Shown: one piece after another, positions 22,856-37,587 of the stretch
How the letters are laid out: each line of letters opens with the position of its first letter
How positions within the stretch are numbered: position 1 is the first letter of the stretch
Assembly: GCA_024196135.1 (NCBI GenBank)
Contig: JAMQCK010000128.1
Location: 1-57,326, forward strand
Direction: 5' to 3'
DNA: 57,326 nt
DNA from: Pleurotus ostreatus/Saccharomyces cerevisiae fusant
Lineage: Eukaryota > Opisthokonta
Translations under genes and position numbers: made by a program
The notes under the pieces: model-generated
Databases searched by the model: none
Told to the model about the DNA's origin: nothing
Seen by the model: only the letters and a program-made list of their open reading frames with translations

Positions 22856-23533
22856 GGTAGCCACCTTCGCGTAAAACTCCTACTACCCACCTACCCTACC
22901 TACTAACCAACTTGTACGACCGACCGACTCGCGTACCATTCTTGACACTACGCGACCCATCCTGACTCTGCCTACCTATCGCACGGACCGTAACCCGCAC
23001 GCCTCGCACGGACGACCTGGATGGGCGCCCTGATATTATGTACGATGCCCGAACGCACTCGGGCTAATGTGGACTATTGTGCATAGTGATACCACCTTAC
23101 TTTGTCTGCATGAGCAACTTAGACCTTCCGTTCTTTTCTCGCTGTGGTGTGCGCCCCAAGGTCCGTCTCGCTGTGGTGTGAGCTTAAAGGTCCGTCTCGA
23201 TGGTCTGGGATCTGGTTCGATTCGATTACTACGAACTCGTGGCACTGGAACGATGGCGTCCAGCGTTCAGCCCTCCTGCACGTTGAGCGCTATGGTCTGA
23301 ATACCCTGTCGGCAAGCCTTTGTCTGCGAACGACATTGAACTTGAACCTGACGGAAGGAGGCAAGCGACGATCGGACCGATGTTTAGTGACGCGTGCGAA
23401 GTTTCCGCTTTGACCTCACTTTGTCCACCTCACTCATCAACCTTCTCGGGGGTTGCTGCCTCGCTCAAAGGCAACTCTTCAAAATTCTGTCTACTGCACG
23501 ATTTCGACCTAACTTAACGTATTTAAGCGCATA
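22856..23533. other. 3' UTR and spacer with a short direct repeat
   Basis: No gene supported. A short imperfect direct repeat (CTCGCTGTGGTGTG and the following AAGGTCCGTCTCG) lies at about 23137-23200. The last part is the upstream region of the AT-hook gene. Confidence 0.5.
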
Positions 23534-25875
23534 ATGGCGCCAACAGCCGGCAGGGCCCTCCAAGCGAAGTTTGGGATCGCCAGTGCGTCTCACCGCCATA
23601 GCCTATGCACCAGTGCTTACTTCCCTCTCAGACTCAGATGGATCAGATGCGGTAGCTTCGACATCCAAGAAGGCTGCCTCTGCACCTAGCGCCTCTCAGT
23701 TGGAGAAACAAATCATCACTGTTCATCCCTGGGACGATCCGCACATATCCCCCGACGCTAGTCAACGCGACGGCAACTTCACCACCTGGGTCAAGCGACG
23801 CGTCAAAGTCAATATCGCAGGACTTCCACCGGACTACCCCTACCAACTCTTGAGCAGCCAGAACGTGCGCACGTTCACGTATGCCATGCTCCCCTTCGTG
23901 GAGTTCCGTGGCACAGGTGCGCCACGCGAGGATTTCGGCCTGCCCGGGGACGTATACATCGATACCACCGAGGGCGAGGAGGCGTTGTACTACTGCACGG
24001 TTGGGCCATCGCACAGTCGAGGCTCGTGGGAGCGCTGGGAGGGGACATACCCACCCCCGCGCCACCCGTATCTCGACCAGGAGAACCGATATCCGCGCTA
24101 CCTCTGGGTACAGCCGAAGACCTCGACATGGGCATCCGCGATGTTCCTCGCGGGCCTCACGCAGGAGATCTTACACCCGAAGGTCACCCTCACGCAGCCG
24201 AACGCGCCGGAGATGCAGCGCGCGCGGCTGAAGGCGGATATCGTCGAGATGCTCGCGAATGAGCACGCGCCTGCGCCTTTGCCGGCGAAGAGGGGCAGGC
24301 CGAAGATCAAGCAGGAGCCGGCGGAGAGTGCAGGGACGACGCAGTCGCACCCGCCGCGTGCGCGGAAGAGGAAGCGGGAGGTTGAGGTTGCGGTACCACC
24401 GGCTTCAGCGCCAGTACCGGTGCCCCAGAGGCGCGCGGCGGCGGCTGCAGCTGCTAAAATCCTGTTGAGCGCACCACAGGGAGAGGACGACCTACCGGAC
24501 GAGGCTATCGAGAGTATCTCCAGCGCGCCGGCCGTGCGTCATCCGCCTCCCCAGCCTTCTATAAACCACGCCAGACGAGGGGCGAAGAATAATCGTAAGC
24601 ACCCGAAACCTGGCGTGTTTCCCTTGCTAATAATGATAATCGTAGAACCGATTGACCCTCCTCCCATTACACCACCTATAGTGACGCTGCCGCCACCGCA
24701 AGCCTCAGCGTCTTCCTTGCCAACACGTGCGCCTCTCCCACGACGCAAGCAGACAGCCGCATCCGTCTCGCTCAACACTGCGCTCTCGCAGCTTAAGAGC
24801 GTCAGCGAGGGTAACGCACCTTCGGCTACTAGTTCAACAGTCATCTGACGCGCCAATAGTGCTGCAGAATCCGGAAAATCTTGACATCCCGAAGCTGGAG
24901 GCGGACATGCAGAAAGGTGCGTTGATGCGATTGAACCACAACAACCAAGTCACAAATCTAACCGCCTGGTAGCGGTGAGCTCGATTGAGGATTCTCGACG
25001 GCGAGTCGATGCTAGGGAAAAGGAATTGAGAGAAGGTAGGTAAATGCCTTGGAGAATCATAACTTCACTCACCTCACTCAAACAGCGCTCAGTACGAAGG
25101 AGAGAACTCTATCAGAGGCGCAGTCCGAGCGCGTGAAACTGGTCGCCGTAGTTCAGACTTTGCAGAAGGGTACGTCTCGTGTGGATAGAACGAAGTGCGA
25201 TAGACTTATATTCCGTCACAGAATTCGCCAAAATATTTATACCGGCGTGGAGGGCTTCCGTCAACCCCTCGCAGTTGTCTAATCGTCAGTCCCCATCGAA
25301 TCACGTATGTTTAACGGTGCACTCATCACTTTTTGCTTCAGCTCGTTTCAATTATGAGAATAATATCTCGAAGGTTATACCACCTCGCGGACCCACTGAG
25401 CTTGACAGGGCGAAAGATCGTGTGTTGTCCTTCCTTCTCCTCCTGGATGTATCGTACTCAATAAGTCCCAGGCATCGCTGAACTGGAACGCGAGCTCGAG
25501 AGGATGCGCTTGCAGGAGCGAGTGCAACCGCACGAGGAGAACGTACCTCTGCCGGACGAGCACGTCCATTTGACTCCAGAGAACATGCACTTGTCGCCGG
25601 ACCCTGTACCTCCACCGCAGGAGGATGTGCATCTGTCGCTAGACGCTGTGCATATGACGAAGGAGGATATACATCTGCCGCAGGAGGGTTCACTTCCGCC
25701 GCGGGAGAGCTTCCGACTGCCTCCCCCTCCGGATTCGCTGCCACCGCCTCTCGTCAAGGAGGAACCGCAGCTTCCTCCACCGCTGGAATTTTCGCATTTT
25801 GTGAGTGGGGAGACGTCTCGAGCGGAGTCGGAGGTGGAGATTTTGGATGGTTTGGAGCTCGAGTATCCGGAATAA
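23534..25875 (+). CDS. AT-hook, coiled-coil protein with degenerate C-terminal repeats
   Basis: Probable exons: 23534-23582, 23632-24594, 24646-about 24764, 24841-24916, 24973-25035, 25086-25169, 25472-25875; about 585 residues. After MAPTAGRALQAKFGIA and an acidic/Ser linker comes a folded domain I do not recognise (WVKRRVKVNIAGLPPDYPYQ, FGLPGDVYIDTTEGEEALYY, YPRYLWVQPKTSTWASAMF). Then follow an AT-hook (AKRGRPKIKQE) and a basic stretch (RARKRKREVE), which indicate nuclear DNA binding, Pro-rich linkers, a coiled coil (SIEDSRRRVDAREKELREA) and a run of repeats such as DEHVHLTPENMHLSPD. The 24646 exon must change frame before 24841: a donor at 24765 gives a 76-nt intron in phase, but this junction is uncertain. 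The 302-nt gap 25170-25471 may hide another exon. Function unknown; chromatin-associated by inference. Confidence 0.7.
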
Positions 25876-26268
25876 ACTGTTGTGCTCGATGTCGCCTGTT
25901 TCTTATCCTGCTCGAACGCTCTGTCCGTGACTAATGTTTAGCCTTATTTTTCGCTGTACAGTACACTATATGCATTGTCCGTAATAGGTCAAGACTGTTA
26001 AAGGTTTCCGATAGGAGTCTCCATTGACATCTGTTTGGCTACCAAAGCCACCATCGTTGTATATCCTATCAAGCTTGTTTTTCGCCATCATCTTCAACGA
26101 TTTTTCGACCATTACAGCTGTGTAAGCCCTTAAGCTTCTGGCCGCCTCCCCCATGCGCGTAACTTACATTGAACCCACGACCTCGGAGGCCCGCGGGCCG
26201 CTCGGATTGTGACTCATCCTCCCAAGTTTGGCATTGACTCGATCCAAATCGATAGCCGGAAAAGTCGA

Positions 26269-28407
<2,139 letters not shown>

Positions 28408-29582
28408 AAAGCCTTCAGAGGCACTAGATACATTATTCTCTCCTACTATTATATACAAGGCGACGCTTTTCTTGAAGGGCAGTATCGAACTCACTCCTTG
28501 GCAGCGATGAGCGGGTCGTGAACTGAAGTATCACTTGTGGGTCCGTCCCGGAGAGAATCCGAAACAGGCAAAAAAGCTTCGCGGAAGTACCCGGTCAGAC
28601 TCACGTGACGAAAATCCGGAAGCCGCCGATCAATGATCCCTTTGTTCGACTTTTCCAAGCGCCGGCGCCTAGACTCTCATGCGTTGTTTTTGGCTACAGG
28701 AAGACCATCGCTTGCGAACTACGAATGCGCTCTCCGTCTACTCGCTGCACAAGACGACCTCAACGATGTCCTGAGGGACTTTTGCTCTAGTTGCGACCTC
28801 CGAACTCGGCTGAAAAGCCTCCGCCCAGCCGCCTTTTCGATGTGCTCCGTTCGCGGCAGGACTCGCTCAAAATATAGACTCTCCGGGACTGATCGCAAAT
28901 ATCTACGCTCTCGGCGGAGCTCTGCCGTTGCCTCTGGTTCATCTGACGTCCGGCAAGCTTGCGGGCTTCGCGAAACTTCCTCACCCTCTGACTCAGCGTC
29001 GGTGTAGGCCGGGACATGCGGCGTCTCAGTGGACGCTGGGTCTGAATCGGATCCGATGGCTCTCGGGGGCGCATGGGGGGCGGCGGCGCTCTACGCCTGC
29101 AGGCTGCGTATTTCCCTCGATCCGGCACCCTCGGCGGCGCGCATGAACACTGGGAGGGATTCTCGCCCATACTTTCGTGGCGAAGCGGCCCCCTTCTCGA
29201 CCTCGAGTGGACGTTCATCTGACGCCTGCGCGCTCTGCGTCCGCCAACCATATCACTGTCTGCGGTTCTGGAACTGGGAGAGCCTATGACGAAGCGGTCA
29301 GACAACCCAGAGATCCTGATCCTCACCCCCGAGTCAGTGGGCGTTTGTCATGGCCGCGCTGTGCCGCCGACCGCCCACCAAGTATCACTTGCTGCCGGCG
29401 GCTGACTGATCTTCCCGCGCGTAGGGACGAACCGGCGTCTGACCCAGATTCGGGGCGTCTGCGAGGGTATAAAGGGCGGATGACATAGCACGGCGGGCTC
29501 CCCGTTATCTGCAGTGCATTTGCAGCGCCACCCCCCGTGTTAAGCACATCGCTCTTCCCACAGCGAACTCAAGACCACAGCA
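28408..29582. other. No supported gene
   Basis: 1.17 kb. A 124-codon + frame (28633-29007) and a 179-codon minus frame (28787-29326) overlap and carry no recognisable domain; their Arg/Ser-rich composition is what GC-rich noncoding DNA gives. The last 100 bp, with TATAAAGG at about 29469, are a plausible promoter for the MARVEL gene. Confidence 0.45.
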
Positions 29583-30335
29583 ATGGCCGGCGTCAACGGT
29601 GAGCAAGCGTCGGGCATTGTGCTTGCTTAAGATTGCTGACGATCGATCGCAGAGAAGAACCAAGTCCAGAGGTCCGCCTTCGGTGCCTTCATCCGGTCTC
29701 CTCGTCGCGTCTTGTATGCCTTGGCCTTCTTCCTGGTCTTCGCTCTCAGTACGTCGCTCGCATCATGGGATAACGCTCATCTCTGACTCGAGCTTCAGCG
29801 GTTTCCGAGCTCGGTCTAGTCTCGCAGCAACTCCAGCGCGGAGGCAATGGCTACGAAAAGTACCCGGGCAAGGAGTTCAAGCATGACCTTGGTCTCCTAC
29901 TGTTCAGCTGCATCGGCACGCTGTTGTACTTGATCGGGCACTTCTACACGAGCATGGGCGGTGCGTACTTCCCTCCCTACTAGTCTACACCTTTCCTGAT
30001 CGACATGGTAGTCATCATGTTCTTCACCTTCGTGTTCGCCGTCTTCTGGGGCACGGGTGCGGGTGTGATGTTCGCCGTCACCCCCTTCCGGGGCACGAAC
30101 TGTGATGCGGATCCGAGCACGTTCCCCTCTGCATGGCAAAACTATGTCAGCCAGTGCGAGATCGTCGTCTCCATCCAGGGTGTCGCATGGGCGCTTTGTG
30201 AGTTGTCTGCATCCAAATTCATTTCCTCGTACTTACTTCTTCGCAGGGGGCCTTATGGTCTTGATGCTCGCGGGCATGATCTTCCACGCATGCGAAATCC
30301 GCCCGCGCAAGAACGTCTCGTTCTACGGCGCTTAA
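29583..30335 (+). CDS. MARVEL-domain four-helix membrane protein
   Basis: Five exons (29583-29598, 29653-29748, 29796-29960, 30012-30197, 30247-30335), 183 residues. Four hydrophobic helices lie at about 25-45 (VLYALAFFLVFALSTVSELG), 68-88 (LGLLLFSCIGTLLYLIGHFY), 92-115 (VIMFFTFVFAVFWGTGAGVM) and 138-165 (IVVSIQGVAWALWGLMVLML). A Cys-containing loop after helix 3 (FRGTNCDADPSTF) and a basic C-terminus (EIRPRKNVSFYGA) complete it. Layout and loop match small fungal MARVEL proteins of plasma-membrane domains (Nce102/Fhn1-like in size), which act in membrane organisation. The Cys in the loop before helix 4 (SQCEIV) could pair with it. Family by topology and pattern, so moderate certainty. Confidence 0.8.
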
Positions 30336-31009
30336 GCCACCTCCTCCCCTTCCCCCTTTCCTCTCAATCAAAACTTCAATCCGTTCATCCTGTACATCAT
30401 TCCATTATACTCCCCCTCTCCCCTACCTTTCCCCCTCACGACCTCACGCTTCTTCGACACATCCTCGTATGATTCACGATGGATTAATCGCGCATCCTGC
30501 ACGTCTTTGCTTTGCATGTAGATTACTTTGTTGTACTGTATTGCTCACGATTTTCACGAGCTTTCTCTGAGCCATCTAATAGAATTACTCCTGGAATCTA
30601 CCCATTATCATTCGCGTGTACTAGCATGGCATGAACCAGCATGGCTTTGGCTTGAAAGAACATAGCGAGGGTTAAGCGAAGTATTTGACCGCTTTGACCT
30701 GCCTTTTGTCTTACTCGGCTCGTTCCTGTAATACCTTTGTGGACTTTCGGAGAGCGCTGGTGCAAAGCTGCAATTGGTAGCTACTCCGGCGAACTGGCGA
30801 GATGGAGGAATGTAGCAGGACTGAATAACCTCGGCGAGAAGTAGGCTTGGAAGTACGGCTCGGCCTCGATCATGTGGCCATCTTCGCACATCGCCGTCGT
30901 TTGACCTTCTGCCGCCGGTGTGCAGGCTGTTAGCCACGGCGTTGCAGCGTGCAGGATGGCGAGGAGCACGGCATTGAGAGCAGCTTGGCGGATTGGGGGT
31001 AACTTTGTA

Positions 31010-31032
31010 GAACACCCTCGAACCTTGGAGAA
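31010..31032 (+). promoter_or_regulatory. Step-type heat-shock element upstream of Hsp110
   Basis: Three GAA blocks at 31010-31012, 31020-31022 and 31030-31032, each exactly 10 bp apart, 91 bp upstream of the Hsp110 ATG. nGAAn repeated with 5-bp gaps is the step-type heat-shock element bound by fungal Hsf1. A TTC block follows at 31046-31048. Seen in sequence; Hsf1 control is inference. Confidence 0.6.
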
Positions 31033-31122
31033 CAATGGACGCGTGTTCAAATGTAATGCCCGATTTGGTCGATTTTATTTACGCCTTGCTGTCCCCCTCC
31101 ACCACCTTTGTCCGTGCCCATC

Positions 31123-33670
31123 ATGTCCGTCGTCGGTATCGACTTTGGCACTCTCCACAGCAAAGTAGGTATGCTCTCTGCACCTTTCCCGACCACTGCT
31201 AAAATTTTTGGCGCAGATCGGTGTCGCCAGACCCCGCGGAATCGATATCATCACCAATGAAGTCTCAAATCGCGCGACGCCGTACGTCCTGGTCGCGATT
31301 TGTGAAAGGGAACGTCGCATCTGACCCATCGCACAGGTCTCTGGTAGCCTTCGGCCCAAAACAGCGCGCGATTGGCGAGGCTGCGAAGACGCAGGAGACG
31401 TCTAACTTCAAGAACACGATCGGCTCGCTCAAGCGCCTCATTGGCCGCACATTCTCGGACCCGGAGGTCCAGGAGTTTGAGAAGAAGTTCTTGAACGTCA
31501 AGCTCGTCGATGTGCAGGGAACCATTGGCGTTCAGGTGCGTGGACGATGGCGATCGAATGACTGGCGCGCGCTAACATCGCTCACAGGTCAACTACCTGG
31601 GCGAGCCCCAGACTTTCACGATCACCCAGCTCGTCGCGATGTACCTCGCGAAGCTGCGCGACATCACTGCTGCCGAACTGAAGAACGCCGTCTCAGACGT
31701 TGTCATCGCCGTCCCGGGATGGTACACCGATGTGCAGCGCCGCGCGATGCTCGATGCCGCGCAGATTGCGAACATCAACGTCCTTCGCCTCGTCAACGAC
31801 CTGACTGCCGTCGCTCTCGGCTACGGCATCACCAAGTCCGATCTTCCTGAGGATGGCGAGCGGAACATCATCTTCATCGATGTTGGCCACTCGTCCCTCA
31901 GCGCCTCCGCCGTCTCCTTCTCCAAGGGCCGTCTGATCGTCAAGGCCTCCGCCTACGACCGCCGCTGCGGTGGCCGCGACATCGATTACGCCCTCGTTCA
32001 GTACTTCGGCGAGCAGTTCAAGGAGAAGTACAAGATCGACGTGCTCTCGAACCCGAAGGCGACCTTCCGTCTTGCGGCTGCGTGCGAGAAGCTCAAGAAG
32101 GTCCTCTCCGCTAACGCTGAGGCGCCCTTGAACGTCGAGTCCATCATGAACGACATCGATGCCACTTCCAAGCTTACCCGCGAGGAGCTCGAGGGACTCG
32201 TCGAGCCCGTTCTTGCGCGTATCCCCGCACCCCTTCAGCGAGTGCTCGAGGAATCCGGCCTCACCCTCGACCAGATCGACGGCATCGAGCTCGTCGGTGG
32301 CTCGACCCGTGTCCCCGCCGTCCGCGCCAAGATCCAGTCCGTCTTCCCCGGCAAGGTCCTCTCGACGACGCTCAACCAGGACGAGGCCGCCGCCCGCGGC
32401 GCGACCTTCTCCTGCGCGATGCTCTCCCCCGTCTTCAAGGTCCGCGAGTTCCACATGACCGACATCAACTTCTACCCGATCAAGCTCGAGTGGGACCCGG
32501 TCCCGGGCTCGGACGACGACACGCCCGTGACGCTCTTCCCGCACAACAATGCCATGCCGATCGTCAAGGCCTTGTCGCTGCGCCGGAAGGAGCCCTTCGA
32601 CGTGCAGGCGGCGTACGAGGACCCGTCGAGTCTTCCCGGTGGCATCAACCCCTTCATCGGCCGCTTCACCGCGAAGGAGGTACCTGCGAACCCGACGGGC
32701 GACTTCACGACCGTGAAGCTGCGCGCGCGCCTTAACATCCACGGCATCATGGCCTTCGACTCGTACTACGTCGAGGAGGTCGAGGAGCGTGAGGAGCCGG
32801 CTGCGATGGACGTGGATGGAGGTGAGGCTGCACCGCCGAAGAAGAAGAAGATCGTGCGGAAGAGGGAGCTGCCGTTCATCGCGCACAACACTTCGCTCGA
32901 CAAGTCGATACTGGAGCAGTACCGTGAGCAGGAGTCTCAGATGTGGGCATCTGACAAGCTTGTCATGGACACCGAGGTAAGTGCTGTGTTAATAGGTTCC
33001 ACAACCAATATCTTATCATGCATAGGACCGCAAAAACGCCCTCGAGGAGTACGTCTACGACACCCGTGGCAAGCTCGAAGAGCGGTATGCTGCCTACGTC
33101 CAGCCGGAGGAGAAGCAGAAGCTGCTCGAGGCTTTGCAGCAGGCTGAGGACTGGCTCTACACCGAGGAGGGCGAGGACGCGACCAAGTCGGCATACGTCG
33201 AGCGCCTGGACGCCCTCCACAAGCTCGGCGACCCGATCACCTTCCGCTGGCGCGAGAACGAGGAGCGCGCGAAGGCGATCTCGCAGCTGCGCGAGACGCT
33301 CAACAACTACATGGCGCAGGCGACCTCGGGCGAGGAGCGCTTCTCGCACATCGCGGACGCGGACAAGCAGTCCGTCGTCGAGAAGGTCGCGACCGTGCAG
33401 AAGTGGCTCGACGACCAGATCGTGCGCCAGAGCGAGCGCCCGAAGAACGTGGACCCGGTGCTGACGACGGCGGAGATCGGGAAGAAGCGCGACGAGGTCA
33501 TCTACTTCGCCACGCCCATCCTCACGAAGCCGAAGCCCAAGCCTCCTGTCGTGCCCGGTGCGGGCTCGGGCACGCAGACGCCCAAGGGCGAGGCGCCCAA
33601 GACGGAGACGCCGCAGCCCGAGAGGAAGGACGAGGGCGCGCAGGGCCCCTCCGAGATGGACGTAGACTAA
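31123..33670 (+). CDS. Hsp110/Sse1-family chaperone, Hsp70 nucleotide-exchange factor
   Basis: Five exons (31123-31164, 31217-31281, 31337-31535, 31588-32976, 33026-33670), 779 residues. The N-terminal actin-like ATPase starts MSVVGIDFGTLHSKIGVARP with the Hsp110 form NRATPSLVAFG and has VPGWYTDVQRRAMLDAA, IFIDVGHSSLSASAV and ELVGGSTRVPAVR. The beta domain carries an acidic insert (EEVEEREEPAAMDVDGGEA), and the helical C-terminus runs LEEYVYDTRGKLEERY through WLDDQIVRQSERPKNVDPVL to a Pro/Thr tail ending SEMDVD. Length and the insert distinguish it from canonical Hsp70. In yeast, Sse1 exchanges nucleotide on Ssa1 and holds unfolded clients in the cytosol. A step-type heat-shock element lies upstream. 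Confidence 0.95.
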
Positions 33671-34492
33671 ATTAGACCCGCCTACTGACGACAGCCTGGG
33701 ATGATTTTAGTAGTGTATCTGCCGTAGAGCGACAACTGTAGCTATAATGTGAGAACTGTATTTCAGATCATCCTGGATGTATGACCCTCCTCGCTCGTGT
33801 GTCATGGCCTGCAAAAACGTAAAGAACCATCAGCCTGAGGATATCCTCGGGACCGGTCTCACGTGACACAGTTCAACTTCTACTGAACCAATTTGGGAAG
33901 TGGCGATAGTCGCAGGCCAAGCCAGGGCTATATTTGCTTCTCGACCCTGCGAAATAATTAACGAAGATAGGAGGAGGCTGACAACGTCGTCCTATAGGTA
34001 TGATGAGCCCTGGATAACACCGAGAGCAAAGCAGTCCGAACCGGAGGAACGTTGAGAAGAAGACTGCCTTCATGAGCGGCCAGGAACCTCCCGGAGCACA
34101 ATGATCTTCTCCAGGGCGACGTGTGGGTCAATAGTGTATACAATAGCATATTCGAAGCAGGGCAAGCGACATTATGTATAAATTAGAGGGGTTTAGTACA
34201 ACATTTGCCGAATGCAATAAGACAGTCAGCGACGCAGTCGACCTGAAGGGAGGGATCCAGAGTTACGTCCAAAGCAAAGAGATCGTGAATGAGAGGGATA
34301 TCTAAGGAGCGGGGTATGTCGCGTGAAGAGGTGAGCGTGTGGTAATGGTAAGCAAGTGGGTAACGGCGGTCCAAAAGCCGAAGCGGTAGTACGCCAGGTA
34401 CTCTGCTGGTGAACGTAAAGCATCGTCGCAGTAGAGTCGGGTCGGGTCGGTAAAGAAACGAACAGGGTGTGGGTAGAAGCAGAAAGGTCACA
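33671..34492. other. No supported gene; convergent 3' UTRs
   Basis: The space between the Hsp110 stop and the convergent stop of the next minus-strand gene. Only short unbiased frames are present. Confidence 0.5.
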
Positions 34493-36060
34493 TCATCGCA
34501 GGCAACGCAGCTTGTGAATCACCTCCTGCATGTCGTTCTGGTTCCACTCGCCGCTCCAGTTCTGCCGCTTGTCGCGCTTGATGACCGCCGCGTCCCGCCT
34601 CGCCATCGCGAGGAACTCCATCTCGCCCGGGGTGACCGCCGAGTGGAACAGCCCCTTCTCGTCGTCGTACTTCTCGTCCCCGCGCGCCAGCCCGCCGTCC
34701 GTCGCGTACCCGTCGTCCAGCACGTAGTCCGCGAACGGCGTGTCCGGGCGCGCGAGCAGCGCCGCGGGCGTGCGCGGCCTCTGCGTGTGCATGTGCCCGA
34801 TGGAGAACGACTTGGAGTGCCGCTTCGCCGCGCGCGGCGCGAACGTCGGCGTCGCGGGCGATGTCGCGATAGCGGCCGCCACGTCCCCTGCGGCGACCGC
34901 GGGGAGCTCCCGCGTCTGAACCTGCATCCTCTCTGGGACGACGGACACCTCGCGCAGGACGGGGGCTGGCACCTCGCGCGTTTCGCGTAGTATGGGTACC
35001 TCGCGGATCGCGTCTCCGTCAGAGTCGGAGGAGGGGGACTCGGGGTCGGCGACGACGGCGATGGGGGACGGAGGTGAGGGGGCGGCGGGGGCGTTGGGGA
35101 GGGCGGGCGCGCTGAAGATCATCGGGGAGAGGCGCATAGAGCTGCTGTAGCTCGCGCGCTCGAGCGCCGCGTATGGATCATCGTCGTAGTTCGCGTTTGT
35201 TGGCGTGATGCTCTCCGGCTCCTCGCTGGCGGGCTGCAGCCGGCTGGCCTGGTAATCCTCCGCGGACGCGATAACCAGCGGTGCTGGCCGCACCTTGATA
35301 GCGGGAGATGCTAAATCGCCCGGCCGTTCGGATGTACCTTGGGAGATGCGTTAGCGCATGTTACGATGTTCTAAGTCCGTCGTAGCGCACCTAGTAACTG
35401 GCTGGCCTTAATGAGCTGGCGACGGCGCATCTCCTCCTCCGGCGGTGTTGGCAGCATCGACGAGAAGGAAGAGGAAGAGGAATGAGCAGTAGAAGGCCGC
35501 GACTGCACGTTCGATGTCGGCCAAGCGTCGTAGCTATCTACGGATGGCTGAGAAGAATGGGTGTACATCGACGGCAGGGACGACTGAGACGCCTCGCGCG
35601 ACGTCCGTTGCGATTCGTACGAAGAGTCGGGAAGAGAGGATAGAGAGGGCTGCTGGCGCACGTTCCGTGAATAGTTGTCGAATGGGATTGTTCCTCTTGT
35701 GCGCGGAGGCGGGGGTGACTGGGGGGCAGGTGGTGACAGAGATGTAGAGGTCTTGCGCCTCAGGCCGCCCAAGCCGAAGAGCGACTTGGACTTGGACGTT
35801 CCACTCTTGCTGGAAGAATCCGACGTCTGGCTACGGGGGAGGGACGATTCGGAAGTGTTCTGGTCGCGTGCGCTTGTGGTCTCCTTCTTTGGCTTGCGCT
35901 TGACCTCGGGGAGAGGGCGCGGGGCTTTGGCACGCGAGCTGTCGTACGCCACATACATGGATGGTGGCGAGGGCGCACGACGCCGCTGCTGAGGCTTGGG
36001 CCGCTTCGAGCCTGAGGTGGACGAGCCGGCGCTGGAGTTGAGCGACGGTGTGCTCGACAT
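34493..36060 (-). CDS. Ser/Pro-rich protein with a conserved C-terminal helix, function unknown
   Basis: Two exons (36060-35391, 35337-34493), 504 residues. The N-terminal two thirds are low complexity: Ser/Pro/Arg-rich, with a basic block (EVKRKPKKET), SKSLFGLGGLRRK and a Pro run. Exon 1 ends in a helix (PPEEEMRRRQLIKASQLLG). The second part has the REVP-type repeats IREVPILRETREVPAPVLRE and an ordered C-terminus EMEFLAMARRDAAVIKRDKR followed by WSGEWNQNDMQEVIHKLRCL. That last segment looks like a conserved binding helix; the rest is probably disordered and phosphorylated. No enzyme motif is visible and I do not recognise the family. The gene is convergent with Hsp110. Confidence 0.8.
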
Positions 36061-37587
36061 GGTGAGGGGCCGCGAAGAGGTCGTCGCTGACGAAGACAAG
36101 ATGAAGGGAGGAGAAAAAGCGATCAACTTCAGAATTACACGGGGCGGAGTATAAAGGTCGTGCGGAGGGAGATCGATCAGCGGGGAGCGCGTGCGGCTGG
36201 GCGCGTCGGACCCACGACTTGTTACAACTTGGTTACAAACGCACGCGGGCTCGGAGGTGCGTGAGGGGGCTGCGCGGCATATATGGGCGGTCCCCGTTAT
36301 ATGTAGTAGACCGGCTGGATGGCCAGCAAGCGACCGGTTACGTGTCACGCGCTAGCGCAGACGAGTAGATGGTTCTCCGTCCAGAACTGCTTGCAGTCCT
36401 GTTCCTGGTGCGGCCTCGGCTTAAGTGAGCCTCAGGCGAGGAAGGGGCGATCGTTGAATGGGTGATGAGAGATCAGCGGGGTGTGTATGGACTTTGCGGC
36501 TGCGGTGATAGGACGAGCAGGACGGTGGGAGGGGTGCTGTGGGACGCGTCGCGCCTTTTCAGCCCGTTCTTATCGCTGCGCTCGCTGCCGGGGCGACGAT
36601 GACGACAGGACTGGCAAAAGCCTACACGCATCATGGGCGATATGCTGCGCGATGACATGCAGGGTGCAGACGAGGGTGAACTGATGAGCCCGGATCAGTG
36701 CGCCACGCGGGGTACTATCGTCACAACTGCCCCTTTGGGGAACAAGGGCGCGCCTCAAACGGGCGCGCAAGGTGGGCGGCACCGCTACATGATAGCCGAG
36801 CCCCCTCGACCTCGCAGGTTCAAGGTCAGAAACAGTCGCGGCGCTCCTTGCAAAGCCAACGCTCGAGTATCGTGTGCGGAGGCTCGCTCGTTCTCGGAGA
36901 CGACCATCAGATTTTATCGCGTCTGTACTGCGTGTTGCCATCATGCGGGACAAGGACCTGGTCTATTGTCCGGCGGCCTTGCTGGGGGCCCCAATAAGTA
37001 CACGCCGGCTCTGCATCGGATCGACGAGGGCCCACAATGCATTGAACCGCGCCAGAACCTCTGGCGGGGAGACAATACCGCGCGTACCTCGATCTTCTCC
37101 TCTCCCATCCCACGGGCGCTGGGTATGAAGGCCGTCCTTAGTCAGTTCTTGCCAAGGAGGGCGCTGTGTTGACAGGCTTCGCATATGCATGACTTGCGCA
37201 GTGGACCTGACGCGGAATAAACCGCAGAGGTAGGAGGAAACGACGCTACAACAGTGTCGTTGACGCCTTGACCCACGAAAAGCACACGATAGGGATAAAT
37301 AGGCACAACAAGCCCTGGAGTTCGTTGTATATAGTGCTGGAGCTCACTGTATACACTGTGTTAGCGAGATTGAATGGCGTGCGAGGCGAACCCAATGAAA
37401 GTCACATACCTTGGCGCTGTACAGAGTACGCACACGATTACAAGTATATATCCACTGATACAATGAACCGCTGACCTGCCCGGGGTCGCTTGTCATCGAG
37501 CGAGGCGCTCGGATGAGCGAAGCGGCCGATAGAGTGTAGGCGCATGCGCCAGGGCACGAGCGATCTGCGAAAATCCCCCTCGCCCCC
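36061..37587. other. No supported gene
   Basis: 1.5 kb between two minus-strand genes, holding the promoter of the upstream gene and the 3' UTR of the downstream one. Frames of up to 179 codons (36633-37172) have no recognisable domain and arginine-rich noncoding-like composition. Confidence 0.45.

Noticed and set aside
28787..29326. 179-codon minus frame
   Set aside because: Arg/Ser-rich, no domain, no supporting splice structure or conservation visible.
31693..32886. 397-codon open frame antisense to Hsp110
   Set aside because: Same effect: it mirrors the third-position GC bias of the Hsp110 exon.
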